A stretch of DNA of 64,000 bases from Fimbriiglobus ruber (GCF_002197845.1 NZ_NIDE01000018.1:1-64000), one strand, 5' to 3'. Numbered from the stretch's first letter, positions 35,698 to 47,200 are shown. Program-made: numbers and translations. The notes: a model not told the origin generated them from the sequence alone.

Positions 35698-36627
35698 TCA
35701 GTAATCGACCCGCAGGATGTACCACAAACAGACGGCCCCGATCATTTCCAGCACCGCACACCCGGCCAGCAGCGCCCACCCGCCCGGGGCGGCCAGGAAG
35801 GTCGCCACGTGTTCGGGCTCGGCCAGCAGGTAGACCAGCAGGATGATCGGTCCGATCGCCCCGATCGCGATGGCCACGATCCGGGCCTGGGCGGTCGCCG
35901 CGAAAAACTGGCCGCGGAACTGGTTCCGATCTCTAACGCTTTCCGAGAGTCGTTCGAGCAGGGCGACCAGGTCTCCGCCGACCTGCGCGTAAAGTCCGGC
36001 GGTCGAGACGAGCAGGTCGAAGTCGAGGAGGCAGATTCGTCGGGCCGTCGACCGCAGGGCGGCCACCGGCGACATCCCGAGCCGGATCAGACCGGCGCAG
36101 TAGGCGAATTCATTGGCTAACGGCTGCGGCCCCCGGGCGGCGTAGAACTCGATCGCCTGGTCGAGCGTCTGGCCGGCCCGGACCGACCCGGCGAGCGTCT
36201 GGAACGCGTCCGGGATCAATTCCTGGAGCCGCCAACGGAACTGGCGGGCCCGAAATACGATCACCGCCAACGGAACCCCCAGGCCCAGCGTGATCCCCAA
36301 CCCGGTCAGGCCGATGCTGTCCTTCCACAGGTACAGACCGCCCCCCAGAACCACGACCGCGAGGAGCATCACGGCCGCCGCCCCGGCTGGCGAGGCGTCC
36401 AGATCGGCCAAGTGAACGGCGGTCGAAAACCACTGATCGAACCGGGACACGCGACCCGTCGGGACGGCATCCGGGGTCGCCGTCAACCGGGTTCCCTCGT
36501 CCGACACGGCCAGCCGTCGCTCGATCGCGGAGCGCCGCCGCTCGCCCGCGGCGCGGGCGCCCAGCCCGACCGCCAGCACGAGTGCGACGGCCAAAACCGC
36601 CAATCCGAGTTCGAGCCCGCCTATCAT
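35698..36627 (-). CDS. tadB: Tad pilus inner-membrane platform protein TadB
   Basis: A protein of 309 residues of the T2SF family. The N-terminal helix (LELGLAVLAVALVLAVGLGA) is followed by a pair of helices near 85-125. The T2SF domain has LIPDAFQTLAGSVRAGQTLD near 138-157. A C-terminal helix pair follows (IVAIAIGAIGPIILLVYLLA). It starts 12 bases after the tadA stop, so it is very likely co-translated with tadA. It works with TadC as the platform for pilin polymerisation. Confidence 0.88.
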   Translation of the reverse strand: MIGGLELGLAVLAVALVLAVGLGARAAGERRRSAIERRLAVSDEGTRLTATPDAVPTGRVSRFDQWFSTAVHLADLDASPAGAAAVMLLAVVVLGGGLYLWKDSIGLTGLGITLGLGVPLAVIVFRARQFRWRLQELIPDAFQTLAGSVRAGQTLDQAIEFYAARGPQPLANEFAYCAGLIRLGMSPVAALRSTARRICLLDFDLLVSTAGLYAQVGGDLVALLERLSESVRDRNQFRGQFFAATAQARIVAIAIGAIGPIILLVYLLAEPEHVATFLAAPGGWALLAGCAVLEMIGAVCLWYILRVDY

Positions 36628-36639
36628 CTGCCGCCCCCG

Positions 36640-37956
36640 TTAGTCGTCGAAAACGGTTCCCTCGGTGAACGTCTCCTCCGGCAGCTCGACCCCCATCGCG
36701 GTCAGCTTTTCCAGTACCCGCGGCCGGTACCCGGTGGAATAGAACTCGCCGAACGCCACCCCGTCCCGGACGCCCAACTGGCGGTACCCGAACACATCCT
36801 TCAAAGCCACCCGGCCGTCTCGCACGCCCCGCACTTCGGACACGCGGATCATCCGTCGCTTGCCACCTGTGAGCCGGGACAACTGGACGACGAGGGTAAT
36901 GGCGGTGGCGATGTAGTACCGGATGACCGGGACCGGCAACTCGTACCCGGCCATCATCACCATCATTTCGAGCCGGGCCAGGGCGTCGCGGGTGTCGTTG
37001 GCGTGGATGGTCGTCAGCGAGCCCTCGTGGCCCGTGTTCATCGCCTGGAGCATGTCCAGCGCCTCGCCCCCGCGGACTTCCCCGACGATGATCCGATCGG
37101 GCCGCATCCGCAGCGCGTTGCGCACCAGTTCCCGCTGCCGGACCTCACCTGTCCCTTCGACGCTCGCCGTCCGGGTTTCGAGGGCCACAACGTGCGGCTG
37201 GCGGAGTTTCAGCTCGGCCGAGTCCTCGATCGTGATCAGTCGCTCGTGCGCCGGGATGTACTGCGAGAGGGCGTTGAGCAGGGTCGTCTTACCACTCCCG
37301 GTCCCGCCGGACACCAGGATGCTTACCCGAGCCTCGACCGCCGCCCGGAGGAAGTCCAGGAATTCGGTCGGCATGGTGCGGTTGGCCAGCAGGTCGTCCC
37401 CCCCGAGGCGGATCCCGAACCGGCGGATCGAGAGGACCGGGCCGGTCAGGGCCAGCGGCGGGATGATCGCGTTCACCCGGGAGCCGTCCGCCAGGCGGGC
37501 GTCGACCATCGGGGACGACTCATCGGCCCGCCGGCCGACCCGGGCCGCGATGCGCTGGACGAGCTGGAGCAGGTGGGCGTCGTCGTGGAACCGGACGGAC
37601 GTGAGTTCGAGGCGCCCGCCCCGCTCGATGTAGACGGAGTGCGGGCCGTTCACGAGGACGTCGCTCACCTCGGGGTCGGCCATCAGTTTGTCGAGCGGGC
37701 CGAGGCCGAAGACCTCGGACATGACCTCCTCGGTCAATTGTTCCCGTTCAACCTCGTTTAGTAATTCCGGGGCGGAGGCGCACAACTGGCTCGCCATCGC
37801 CCGGACTTCCCGCTTCAGCCGGACCGGGTCCCACCGGTTCAGCTTCGACAGGTCAAGGGTCTCGACGACCCGCCTGTGGGTTTCGGTCTTGAGCTGATGG
37901 TAGCGTGCCGCAAAGGTGTTGGCGGTCTGGGCGGCAACGGGGCGGTCGTCGGGCAT
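36640..37956 (-). CDS. tadA: Tad pilus assembly ATPase TadA/CpaF
   Basis: A protein of 438 residues, a type II/IV secretion ATPase. The N-terminal domain (EVFGLGPLDKLMADPEVSDV near 81-100) is followed by the RecA-like core with Walker A GGTGSGKT at about 217-224, an Asp box (TIEDSAELKLRQPHVVALET), a Walker B region (RIIVGEVRGGEALDM near 288-302) and the His box (GHEGSLTTIHANDTRDALAR). All motifs are intact and the length is typical. It powers pilus extension from the cytoplasm. The gene lies 31 bases after tadZ. Confidence 0.95.
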   Translation of the reverse strand: MPDDRPVAAQTANTFAARYHQLKTETHRRVVETLDLSKLNRWDPVRLKREVRAMASQLCASAPELLNEVEREQLTEEVMSEVFGLGPLDKLMADPEVSDVLVNGPHSVYIERGGRLELTSVRFHDDAHLLQLVQRIAARVGRRADESSPMVDARLADGSRVNAIIPPLALTGPVLSIRRFGIRLGGDDLLANRTMPTEFLDFLRAAVEARVSILVSGGTGSGKTTLLNALSQYIPAHERLITIEDSAELKLRQPHVVALETRTASVEGTGEVRQRELVRNALRMRPDRIIVGEVRGGEALDMLQAMNTGHEGSLTTIHANDTRDALARLEMMVMMAGYELPVPVIRYYIATAITLVVQLSRLTGGKRRMIRVSEVRGVRDGRVALKDVFGYRQLGVRDGVAFGEFYSTGYRPRVLEKLTAMGVELPEETFTEGTVFDD

Positions 37957-37987
37957 GGGGCGGGTCCGGCAGGCGGTTCGTCGGGGT

Positions 37988-39085
37988 TCAGGCGCCTGCC
38001 GTGGCGAATCGAGCGCGGACGTCGGCCGCGAGCCGGGCGAGTTCCTTCGTCAGTCCGGCCCGGGGGGCACTTTTTACCAGCGGCTGGCCTTCGGCCAGCG
38101 CCCGGTTGACCGCCCACGGGTCGTCGGACAGCCAGGCCTTGACCGGCAACGCCAGGGCTTTCTCAGCCTGGCGCCACGGGACGAGCCCGGACTGGCCGTA
38201 CCGGTTCGCGGCCAGGAGAAGAGTCCCTGCCGGAACCCCGGCGTCTGTCAACGCCTCGACGTACCGGCGGGTCAACCGCAGGGCCGGTAGGTCGAGCCGG
38301 GTGACGACGACGACCGCGTCGGCGTGGCGGCACAGCTCCTCGCCACCGGGCTGAGGGTGGCCCGCGTCCAGCACCACCCAGTCGTAGGCCGCCCGGAGCA
38401 GCACCTGGAAGTCGCGGGCGGCGGCCCGGGTGGGCGACTCGACCGCGAGCGTATCCGGCGGATAACCGAGGACATCCACGCCAGCCGGGTGGCGGACGGC
38501 CGCGTGCCGGATCATGCTGACGTCCATCCGGTCCCCGGCCCTGAGCAAATCGCCAACGGAGTGTTGCGGCTTCAGGTCCAGGTGGAGGGCCAGTTCGGGC
38601 ACCGGAGCACCGAATTCGCCGAGCAGGACCGACCCGCCGCCGGCCAGCGCGAACGCCAACCCGGTGGCGACCGTCGTCACGCCGGACCCGGTGAGAGCCG
38701 CAGTCACGGCGATCACCCGCCCGCGGCGACCGCCGGCCGAGCGCTCGGCGATTCCGACCCGACGGGCCAGTTCCGCTTTCAGTTCGGTGATCGACCAAAC
38801 GCCGATCGTCCCCGACGGGGCAAGCCCCGGCGTTTCGGCCGTCGTCACGGCGGCGATCGGCCCACCGGTCTGTCCGAACGCGAGCGAAATGGTCTGTTCC
38901 GCCGCCGCGAGGTCCGGTTCCAGAAGGACCAGCACGAGCTGAGCGTCGGGGGAGCGGGCGAGCCGCAACCGGGTCTCGGCGAACGATACGCAATCACCCG
39001 GGGCGCATTCGAGGCCTTGACCCAGAACGACCTGGCGGCACCTTGTTCGGTCCGCGGAGCTGTCACCGGCGATCACGACACGCAT
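37988..39085 (-). CDS. tadZ: TadZ/CpaE-like localisation ATPase
   Basis: A protein of 365 residues. An N-terminal receiver-like domain (residues 1-100) is followed by a ParA/MinD-like domain. The P-loop is deviant: ALTGSGVTTVATGLAFALAG near 130 lacks the usual KGGxGKT lysines, as seen in some CpaE/TadZ proteins. WVVLDAGHPQPGGEELCRHA and AVVVVTRLDLPALRLTRRYV follow the MinD pattern. TadZ marks the pole or site where the pilus is built. It lies between tadV and tadA on the same strand; the 199-base gap before it is longer than the others and may hold a secondary promoter. Confidence 0.85.
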   Translation of the reverse strand: MRVVIAGDSSADRTRCRQVVLGQGLECAPGDCVSFAETRLRLARSPDAQLVLVLLEPDLAAAEQTISLAFGQTGGPIAAVTTAETPGLAPSGTIGVWSITELKAELARRVGIAERSAGGRRGRVIAVTAALTGSGVTTVATGLAFALAGGGSVLLGEFGAPVPELALHLDLKPQHSVGDLLRAGDRMDVSMIRHAAVRHPAGVDVLGYPPDTLAVESPTRAAARDFQVLLRAAYDWVVLDAGHPQPGGEELCRHADAVVVVTRLDLPALRLTRRYVEALTDAGVPAGTLLLAANRYGQSGLVPWRQAEKALALPVKAWLSDDPWAVNRALAEGQPLVKSAPRAGLTKELARLAADVRARFATAGA

Positions 39086-39284
39086 CTACATCGGCCCCGC
39101 GAGGAGCCCTCTCCGCTGTGTCTTCAAGGCGTTTGGCTGTTGATAGTTGACCACTCCAGCCAACGAGCCGCGGCGCCTCGGGGTATTTTTTGCATTTATT
39201 GCGCTGAAACCCCTGTTTTAGAACCAGTAGGTCGCCGCGACTGTCGAGGCGGTCGGGAGGCGTAAAGTATTTCCTGCCGAACGC

Positions 39285-39893
39285 CTAAGATGGTGGCGGG
39301 CCTGCTTTGACCGGCGGGAACCCGAGGGGGGTCCAGAAGACGAACAAGAGTACCGCGATCGTCGCAACCGCAACGGGCAAGGCATAGGTTGTCCGCCGGC
39401 GGGTCTGCGGCCGCGGTTGCCCGGGCTGTGGGACTGGGGGAACCGAAGGAACGCCGGCCACGACAAGCACCAACGTCCAGACGATGAGGACGACCGAGGA
39501 CACGATCCAGATCAGGACAATGTACGGCAACCCGACCCAGGCGGCGACGGCCGCGATCAGCTTGACATCCCCGCCGCCACAGGTTCCGAAGATCCAGAAC
39601 AAACACATTACGGCGAAGGCGACGGCGAACCCGACCACCGACCACGCGAGCCCGTCGATCGTCCCGAGCCAAACCGACCCGGTCTCGAACGCCCACAACG
39701 GTCGGCCCTCAGCCCCCAGCCACCCGCCCCGGACGGCGTTCATCACGAGCCCGAGAGCCATCACGGGCACCGTCAGGCGGTTCGGAATAATCTTCCGGCG
39801 CGTGTCGACCCAGGCCGCAACACCGGTCAGTATAACGAGACCGGCGCAAAATACCCAAGCGAAGACGGGGTCGGGGAAGAATGTTCTGGCCAC
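39285..39893 (-). CDS. tadV: Prepilin peptidase TadV/CpaA (A24 family)
   Basis: A protein of 202 residues with about six helices. The two catalytic aspartates of A24 peptidases are visible, Asp30 in AAWVDTRRKIIPNRLTVPVM and Asp109 in GTCGGGDVKLIAAVAAWVGL (GxGD motif). It should cleave the Flp pilin and the TadE-like pseudopilin after the Gly of their leader. It lies 84 bases downstream of flp, separated by a strong palindrome. A Pro-rich loop near 150-165 and one more C-terminal helix are slightly more than the minimal family. Confidence 0.9.
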   Translation of the reverse strand: MARTFFPDPVFAWVFCAGLVILTGVAAWVDTRRKIIPNRLTVPVMALGLVMNAVRGGWLGAEGRPLWAFETGSVWLGTIDGLAWSVVGFAVAFAVMCLFWIFGTCGGGDVKLIAAVAAWVGLPYIVLIWIVSSVVLIVWTLVLVVAGVPSVPPVPQPGQPRPQTRRRTTYALPVAVATIAVLLFVFWTPLGFPPVKAGPPPS

Positions 39894-39927
39894 TTTCGGT
39901 CTCGGATCGTGACAGGTCTACCAATAG

Positions 39928-39953
39928 TTCGGGCCCCGATATCGGGGCCCGAA
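39928..39953 (-). promoter_or_regulatory. 26-bp perfect palindrome between flp and tadV
   Basis: TTCGGGCCCCGAT followed directly by its complement, with no mismatches, lies 24 bases after the flp stop. It would form a very stable hairpin in the flp transcript. There is no T-run, so it is more likely a 3' stabiliser or partial terminator that keeps pilin mRNA high compared with downstream genes. Confidence 0.65.
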
Positions 39954-39977
39954 GCGAGATGCCGACGAAGAGTAACA

Positions 39978-40298
39978 TTACGGGCAGACGTTGACACCCG
40001 TGTAAACATTATTCGGGTTAATCGCGGCCGGCGTAACGGTGTTCGTCCCGAAGGTCACGTTACTCGGGATGTCGATCGCCTGCGACCCCTGCGTGGTCGC
40101 GGAGCACCCGCTCCGAGTTGCCACTTCGTAGCCCTGCGACAGGGCCAGGATCGCGTTGCCCAGTTCCGTGTATTCGGCGTTGAGGGCGTTGGACAAGTTG
40201 CTGAACCCGATCACCATCCCGAGGCCGACGATCGTCAGCAGGAGCAAGTACTCGAGGGCGACCGCGCCTTCCTCGTCCTTCCACAGCTTCGCGAACAT
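39978..40298 (-). CDS. flp: Flp-type major pilin
   Basis: A protein of 106 residues. I chose ATG 40298 because GGAGG lies five bases upstream and MFAKLWKDEEGAVALEYLLL is a typical Flp leader; the longer frame to 40457 is not. Cleavage after Gly11 would leave AVALEYLLLLTIVGLGMVIG, with the Glu-Tyr pair at +5/+6 that defines Flp pilins, followed by the assembly helix. The mature C-terminal part (about 55 residues) is longer than in minimal Flp pilins and has two cysteines (RSGCSATT and VCP at the end) that could form a disulfide. It is the first gene of the tad run. Confidence 0.92.
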   Translation of the reverse strand: MFAKLWKDEEGAVALEYLLLLTIVGLGMVIGFSNLSNALNAEYTELGNAILALSQGYEVATRSGCSATTQGSQAIDIPSNVTFGTNTVTPAAINPNNVYTGVNVCP

Positions 40299-41245
40299 GA
40301 ATACCTCCAAATGGTGACGCCCAGTTAACGTCTCACTAACACGCGGAATGCGGGTGAGTGTGTCCGATGGGCAGATGTCAGACCGACTCTCTCCCTCCGG
40401 CGGAGACCAGTTTGCCGTCCTCGACGGTTCGTGACCAGATCGATTCAAAGGCCTCAACCGGGGGATTGCACTCGTTTATTTTCTCTGCAAAAGCAGGTGT
40501 ACCTGAAGAAGCAGCCCAACCTTTCGAGTCAAATCGCGGTTCGCCTACAGCAGGATCACGAAATCATCTCAAGGTCATGTCGTACAGCCAGACGTTAGGC
40601 GTGAAACCCAACAAACCCAGCCCGGACCAGAGAATCCGGAGGGTTAAATCGCAAACTGCCGCGTTAGGGCTGAATTTTCGGCTTACTGTAAGGATTGTCA
40701 GCACCGACAGCAAGTGAAAAGAATAAGAAAATCGGTCTTCGCGATATTAATGATTCTAGGGCTGGACACACGCTTGGCTGTACGGCATTATCTGGACTTT
40801 CCTGCCTCCGTAATTTACCGCCTCGGTCGACGAGCGGCTTTTTGCATACCGTAACGAGGGATCGGCTCCGACGAGGGGCATCCTGATTCGAACAGGCGTT
40901 CACGGTTGGTTTGGTCGTGTTAACCGATCGCAACATGACCGAACGGAAACTAAAAGTATGCGGGTATATTTGAATTCAGAGATTGATAAAAATTCATTTA
41001 TCTACTGTTTTTTGATTGATATTCGGCCTTTTTGACTTTCTTGGACTGTTAACCGATTTCATACGGTATTGACGCAATGGACAGTGAGCAGGTCACAAAG
41101 TCGGCACAAACTATAAGAACTACGCGATCGGGATCTTTTTTACTTGCAGTTATAATCTCCAGTTTGTAATCGTAGTTCTGCTCAAGGCGACTTGGATTTT
41201 TTGAAAATTTGCGACCGGCAGCATATCCACACACGAGCCACAGAA
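40299..41245. promoter_or_regulatory. Long low-GC spacer between flp and the giant gene
   Basis: 947 bases without a supported gene separate two divergent starts. Composition drops sharply, most clearly at about 40930-41200 (GATTGATAAAAATTCATTTA, GTTTTTTGATTGATATTCGG), in an otherwise GC-rich window. It must hold the promoters of flp and of the giant gene. Small frames in it lack ribosome sites. I see no riboswitch or clear operator. Confidence 0.5.
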
Positions 41246-44200
41246 ATGTCGCGCCCCGCCCGCATCGACCAGTGGTTACGCAAAACCTGGTTCCGTAAGT
41301 ACGCGATGGGCAGCCGTCGGCCGATCTTATCGACCGAGCAACTCGAAGACCGCCTCGCTCCGGCCGGCTTACAATTCGTCGCCACGAGCAACACGCCGCT
41401 CGATTTGTTGGTGGCCGGCAACACGATCGAGATCGTGGACACGAGTGCCCCGGCTGACATTCTGGCGTCCGCTCCATTGGACAACACAGCGGGCGGGGTG
41501 GATATCCTCGGTAACGGGTACAACGTCGACCTGACGCTCGACCCTTCGGCCGCAAGCATACCGGGCGGCGTCGTGTTCGACGGCGGCAGCGGGGCGAATA
41601 CCCTGACCGGGCCGGTCACCAACACGACCTGGACGATCACCGGGCAGAACGCCGGGACGGTCGCGAACACCGGCCAGGCCCCTTACGTGCAGTTCACCGG
41701 GGTCGGGAATCTGGTCGGGGCGGCGAACAACCAAGACACCTTCGTCCTCGACCCCGGCGGGTCTCTGACGGGCGGGTTGGACGGCGGCGCCGGCGGGTAC
41801 GACACGCTGGACATCAGCGGGTCGCACTCGGCCGTCACCCTGGGCGCGATTAACGGCAGCACCGGGTGGGTGACTCTCGACGGCACGACCACCAATTACG
41901 CCGGGCTCGAGCCGGTCAACCTCGGCGGGCCGGTCGCCGACCTGACCCTGAACCTGTCCGCGTCGGCTGACTCCGGGGTTCTGCAAGCCACCGGCAACCC
42001 CGGCGAGATGGCGTTGCTGGCCGCGGGGACGGCCGAAACGCAGATCTTCCAGGCCCCGACGAACTCGTTGACCGTCGACCTGGGCGCGGGCGACGACACC
42101 CTGCAAGTCAATTCACTCTCCGCGGGGTACGCGGCCGACCTGTCGATCGACGGCCAAGACGGGTTCGACCACGTCGTCCTCAACGGGACGTTGGACCTCG
42201 GCGGCAAAAGCCTGACCGTCGACGCCGAGCAGATCGACCTGCCGGCCGGCAAGTCGGTCACCGACGCCAACAACGTCACCCTGACGGCGAACAACCAGTC
42301 CGTCCGCACGGTCGACCCCACGGCCATCACCAACGCCGTCCTCCAGGCGGTCGGCCTGACCCAGCCGTCCGACCTCCTGAACTTCGACCCGTCGACCATC
42401 AACACCCAGACCGTCGCGAACGCGATCAAGGCCGTCAACCCGCTGAGCTACCTCGGGGCGACCGCGGGCATCAACGTCGACGGCAACATCACCGCGACCG
42501 GTAACGTCGCCCTGGCGGCCAGCGCGAACAACAAGGTCGGGTTGAGTACCACCCTCGGGTCCAACCTGGCTATGTTCCGGTTGACCGAGGCGACCGTCAG
42601 CGTCTCGGGCGCGACCGTGACCGCCGGCGGAAATTTTTCGGCGACCGCGGACAACTCGGGCGACCGCGGCGAGCTCGACGGCGGCGACGACAAGACCGTC
42701 ATCAACTTCGGGATCGACCAGTCGTCCGCGACGATCGACGGCTCGACCGTCAAGGCCAGCGGCGTGGTCGTGAACGCGAACAGCGCGGCCGACTACACGC
42801 AGAAGGGCGCGAAGGCGATCAACCTGATCGACGGGAGCACGACCGCCAGCATTACGAATTCGACCGTCACCGTGTCCGCCGGCGGCGTCGCGGTCGGCGC
42901 GACCGAAAACAGCACCGTCTCAACACAGTCGTCCGGCCAGGGCTCCCTGGCGGTGGCCCTGAACTACATCCACAAAGACACGGACGCCTTCACCACGAAC
43001 TCGACGATCACGGCCGCCGGCGGCCCGATCTCGTTCGCGGCCTCGGGCGCGGCCGACATGACCGCCCAGTCGGTCATCCTTCCCCCGCCCCCGCCGCCGG
43101 GTGGTGGCGGGAGTCCGCCGCCCGCGCCCCCCGGATCGCCGAACGCGTACGTGTTCGCCGGTAACGTCACCGTCGGCGACGTCCGGGCTTACGCGACCGG
43201 GTCGACGCTCACGACCACGACCTCCGGCGACATCGCGATCACCGCGAACAACACGTCCACGACCACCGCGACGATCAACAGCGACGCGACCGCGGACGGC
43301 GGGCAGGCCGGGTCGTCCGACCCCGACCTCCGCTCCTTCGGGCTGGGCGTGGCGGTCAACATCGCCGGGTACGACATCGTCAACGTGGTCGCCCAGGCGA
43401 TCGACGGCCTCCTCAACGACCCCGGCCTGCTCGGGTCGGACCAGCCGACCGGAACCCTGGCCTACACCCAGGACAGCACGATCACGTCCGCCGGGTCGTT
43501 CACGCTGACGGCCGACAACACGGCGACCGACGCCGCCACACTGAGTAACAAGTCCACCGTGGACGGGAGCGGCGGGTCGACCACGACGACCGCCCAGCCG
43601 ATCGCGACCGGGCTGGTGGCGGCCCTCAACATCCTTTCCACCTCGACCCAGGCGACCAGCGACTTCACCCCCGCCGTTCCCAACCCGCCGGCCTTACAGA
43701 CGCCCAACCTCACGGCCGCCAAGGACGTGACGATCGCGGCGACCGACGCGGCCAACATTAACGCGACGCTGACGATCGGCGCGTCCGTGACCCCGCCGCC
43801 CGACGGCGGTTCAGAAGAAGTCGGCGGAGCGGTCTCGTTCAACTACGTCACCGGCGGGGCCACCACCCGGCTGACCAACCAGATCGTCTCCATCGGCGGG
43901 AACCTCTCGTCCAGCGCCACCGAGGTCGCCACGATCACTGCGGCCACGACCAACGAGGTCGATTCGGAGGCGAAAGCCGGCGGGACCGGCGGATCGTCCG
44001 GATCGCCCCCGCCCCAGAAGTTGACCACGCAGTCGCTCGCCATGAGCGGCGTGCTCGGGCTCAACGTGGTGTCCGGGGCGGCGTCCAACACCGCGACCGG
44101 GAACCGGGTGACCGTCGGTGGGAACGCGGAGTTCAAGGCGAACGCCGCCCAGACGCTGACCGCGACCACGAACAACTCGGCCCAGGTCAACACCGGCGAC

Positions 44201-47200
44201 GGGTCCGGCAAGGGGACCGGGGGCGGGAACGGCACGACCACGGCGGGCGCTCTGTCGCTGGCCGCCAACATCGTCGGGTACGACCTCGCGAACGCCCTCT
44301 TCCAGACGGTCGACGCCCTCCTCGGCTTCCAGGCGATCGGCTCCCCGAGCGCGTACGGCACCCCGTCCGCCGGCGGCGCCCTGGTGTCCCTGACGGACAC
44401 GAAGGTTACCGCGACCGGGACGCTCACTCTCGACTCGACGGACGCCGCGGCGATCACGTCGTCGATGACGAACAAGACCAACGCCGGCGGAACCACGAGC
44501 GGCGGCCGGGCGACCAGCCTCAACGGGATCGCCGTCTTCAACAAGGTCAACGCCGGCGCCGATACGACCGTCACGTACTCGCCGACGTACCAGGCCCTGA
44601 ACCTGCCCAACGTCGACCTGACCGGCGGCACGATCGCGATCACCGCGACCGACTCCGGCAGCATCAATTCGACCATCTCCCTGAGCACCGACCTGTCGGT
44701 CGCCGGGGCCGGGGGCGGCGGTACCGGGTCGGCGACCCAGGCCGCCAACTACGGGATCGGCGGGGCGGTGTCGCTCAACGACGTCCTCGGCGGGGCTCAC
44801 GTCTCGATCAGCGCCGGCGACTACCAGGCGACCGCCGGTTCGCTCAGCATGCTGGCCACCGAAACGTCCGCCATCACGTCCACGACCACCAGCCAGCTCC
44901 AGGCCAGCCAGACGATCGACGGCCAGCAACAGCGGAACATGGGCTCGAACCCGAACGGCCTGTCGGTCGGCGCGAGCGGGATCATCGCCAGCAACTCGGT
45001 CCTCTCGGCGGCCGACGTGACCGTCGTCGGGGCGCCGGAAGTTAACGGGGTCCAGCGCGGCACGCTCCTCCAGGCGAGCGGCGACGTCACGGTCAAGGCT
45101 GTCAACTCCGGGACCGTGACGGCGTCCGCGGTCAACTCCTCGTCCACGTCCGCGAGCACCACCCAGAAGACGCAATCGGCGCCCGGCGGCGGGACGGTCT
45201 CGGCTTACGACATCGGCGCCACCCTGGCGTTCAACTCGGTCGGCTGGCAGGCCACGAACCTGCTCTTCAGCGGGCTCGACGCCCTGATGGGCGACACCAC
45301 GATCGCCAGCGCGTTCGGCCAGGAGGTCGGGTCCGGGGCCGTGGTCAATACCCTCGACACCCGCGTGCAGGCGGGCGGCATCGCGACCCTGGACGCCGAG
45401 AACACGGCCCAGATCGGCTCGACCATCTCGAACACCTCGTCCGCGAACGCCTCCACCCAGTCGCCGGCCACGCGCGGGGTCGCCCTCGGCGCCGTGCTGG
45501 CTTCGAACCGGGTCTCCGACAGTGCCAGTGTGACGGTCAATTACTCCACGAACTTCCCGCCGCTCCTCTCGGTCTCCGGCGACGGCGGCGTCAACGTCAC
45601 GGCGACCAACGGCGGGGCGATCACCTCCAAGATCCAGCTCGACACCGACTCGACGGTGACCAGCGGCGGCGGCAGCAGCAACACCGGCGGGACCTCGCCG
45701 ACCACCGGGGCAGCCGGGGTGTCCGGGGCGGTCTCGTTCAACGACGTCGACGGCGGGGCGTCCGTCACCCTGAACCGCACCGACGTGTCGAGCGCGAACG
45801 GCAACGTCGCGGTGGCCACGACCGACACAACAACGATCTCGGCCGACACCGAGACCCAACTCCTCGCCAGCGAGACGTCCAACGGCACCCAGAAGAATTT
45901 CGGGTCGAACGCGAACGGCCTGTCGATCGGGGCCAGCGGCGTGATCGGGATTAACGTGGTCCTCGGCGGGTCCACGATCTCCCTGGTCGGCGGCACCCAG
46001 TACGCCCACCTGGACGCCCCGAACGGGGTCGTGACGGTGGTCGCCAACAACACGTCGGCGGTGACGGCGACGACGGTGAACTCGTCGAAGGCGTCGATCG
46101 CGGGGACGACCAAGAGCGAACCGGCGCCCGGCGGCGGGACGATGGCGGTGTTCGACGTCGGGGCTACCCTGGCGTTCAACTCGGTCGGCTGGCAGCCACA
46201 GAACGTCCTGTTCAGCGGGCTCGACGCGCTGATGGGCGACACGACGATCGCCGACGCGTTCGGGGCGGCCACCAACGCCGGCGCCGAAATCGACATGACG
46301 GACGTCAAGTCGACCGCCAACAACATCGACATCGAATCCCACAACAAGGCGAGCATCACCTCCACGATCACGAATACGTCGGCCGCCGACGCGACCGGCC
46401 GGCCGGGGACGACCTCCCTGAGCCTGGGCGCGGTCCTCGCGTCGAACCGCGTCGCCAGCTCCGCGGTCACCAACGTGACCTTCTCGAACCACGAAGTACC
46501 CTCGATCATCTACGACCTGGACGGCGGGTCCGGCGTCCGGATCGCGGCCGACGATACCGCGGCCATCACGTCCACCATCAACCTGACCACCGACGTCTCG
46601 GTGATCAACGGCCCGGGCAGCATGGGCGGGATGACCACCGACCCGAGTACCGCCACCGGGGCCGCCGGGATCGTCAGTTTGAACGACGTCCGCGGCGGGG
46701 CCACGGTCGACAACAAGTACGCGACGATCAACTCGACCGGCGGCAGCGTCGTCCTGGAAGCCACCGAGAACGCCTCGATCGCGGCGACCACGTCCAGCCA
46801 GGTGACGGCGACGGCGTCGGTCGACAACAAGAACAAGAAAGTCGGCGGGCCAGCGAACAGCGGGCAGAGCGGGAACTCGCTGGCGGTAAGCGGCATCATC
46901 GCCACGAACGAGGTTCTCAACCAGGCGACCACCAGCGTCTACGAGAGCAACCTGACGGCCCCGAACGGGCCGGTGTCCGTGACCGCGACCAACTCCGGGG
47001 TGATCACGTCGAACGTGACGAACGCGGCCGAGACGAAAGTGGCCGCGTACACGCAGGCCGGGACGACGACCAACCCGACCCCGCCGTCGGCCACGTCGGC
47101 GGCCGTCACGCTGGCGTTCAACTCGGTCGGGTACGACGGCCAGAACATCTTGTTCAACACGATCGACGCCCTCATCGGCGACCCGGCGGTCGCGAACGCG

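Noticed and set aside
40358-40936. Small frames in the flp-giant gene spacer
   Set aside because: They lack ribosome sites and homology-like features, and fall in AT-rich sequence expected to be regulatory.
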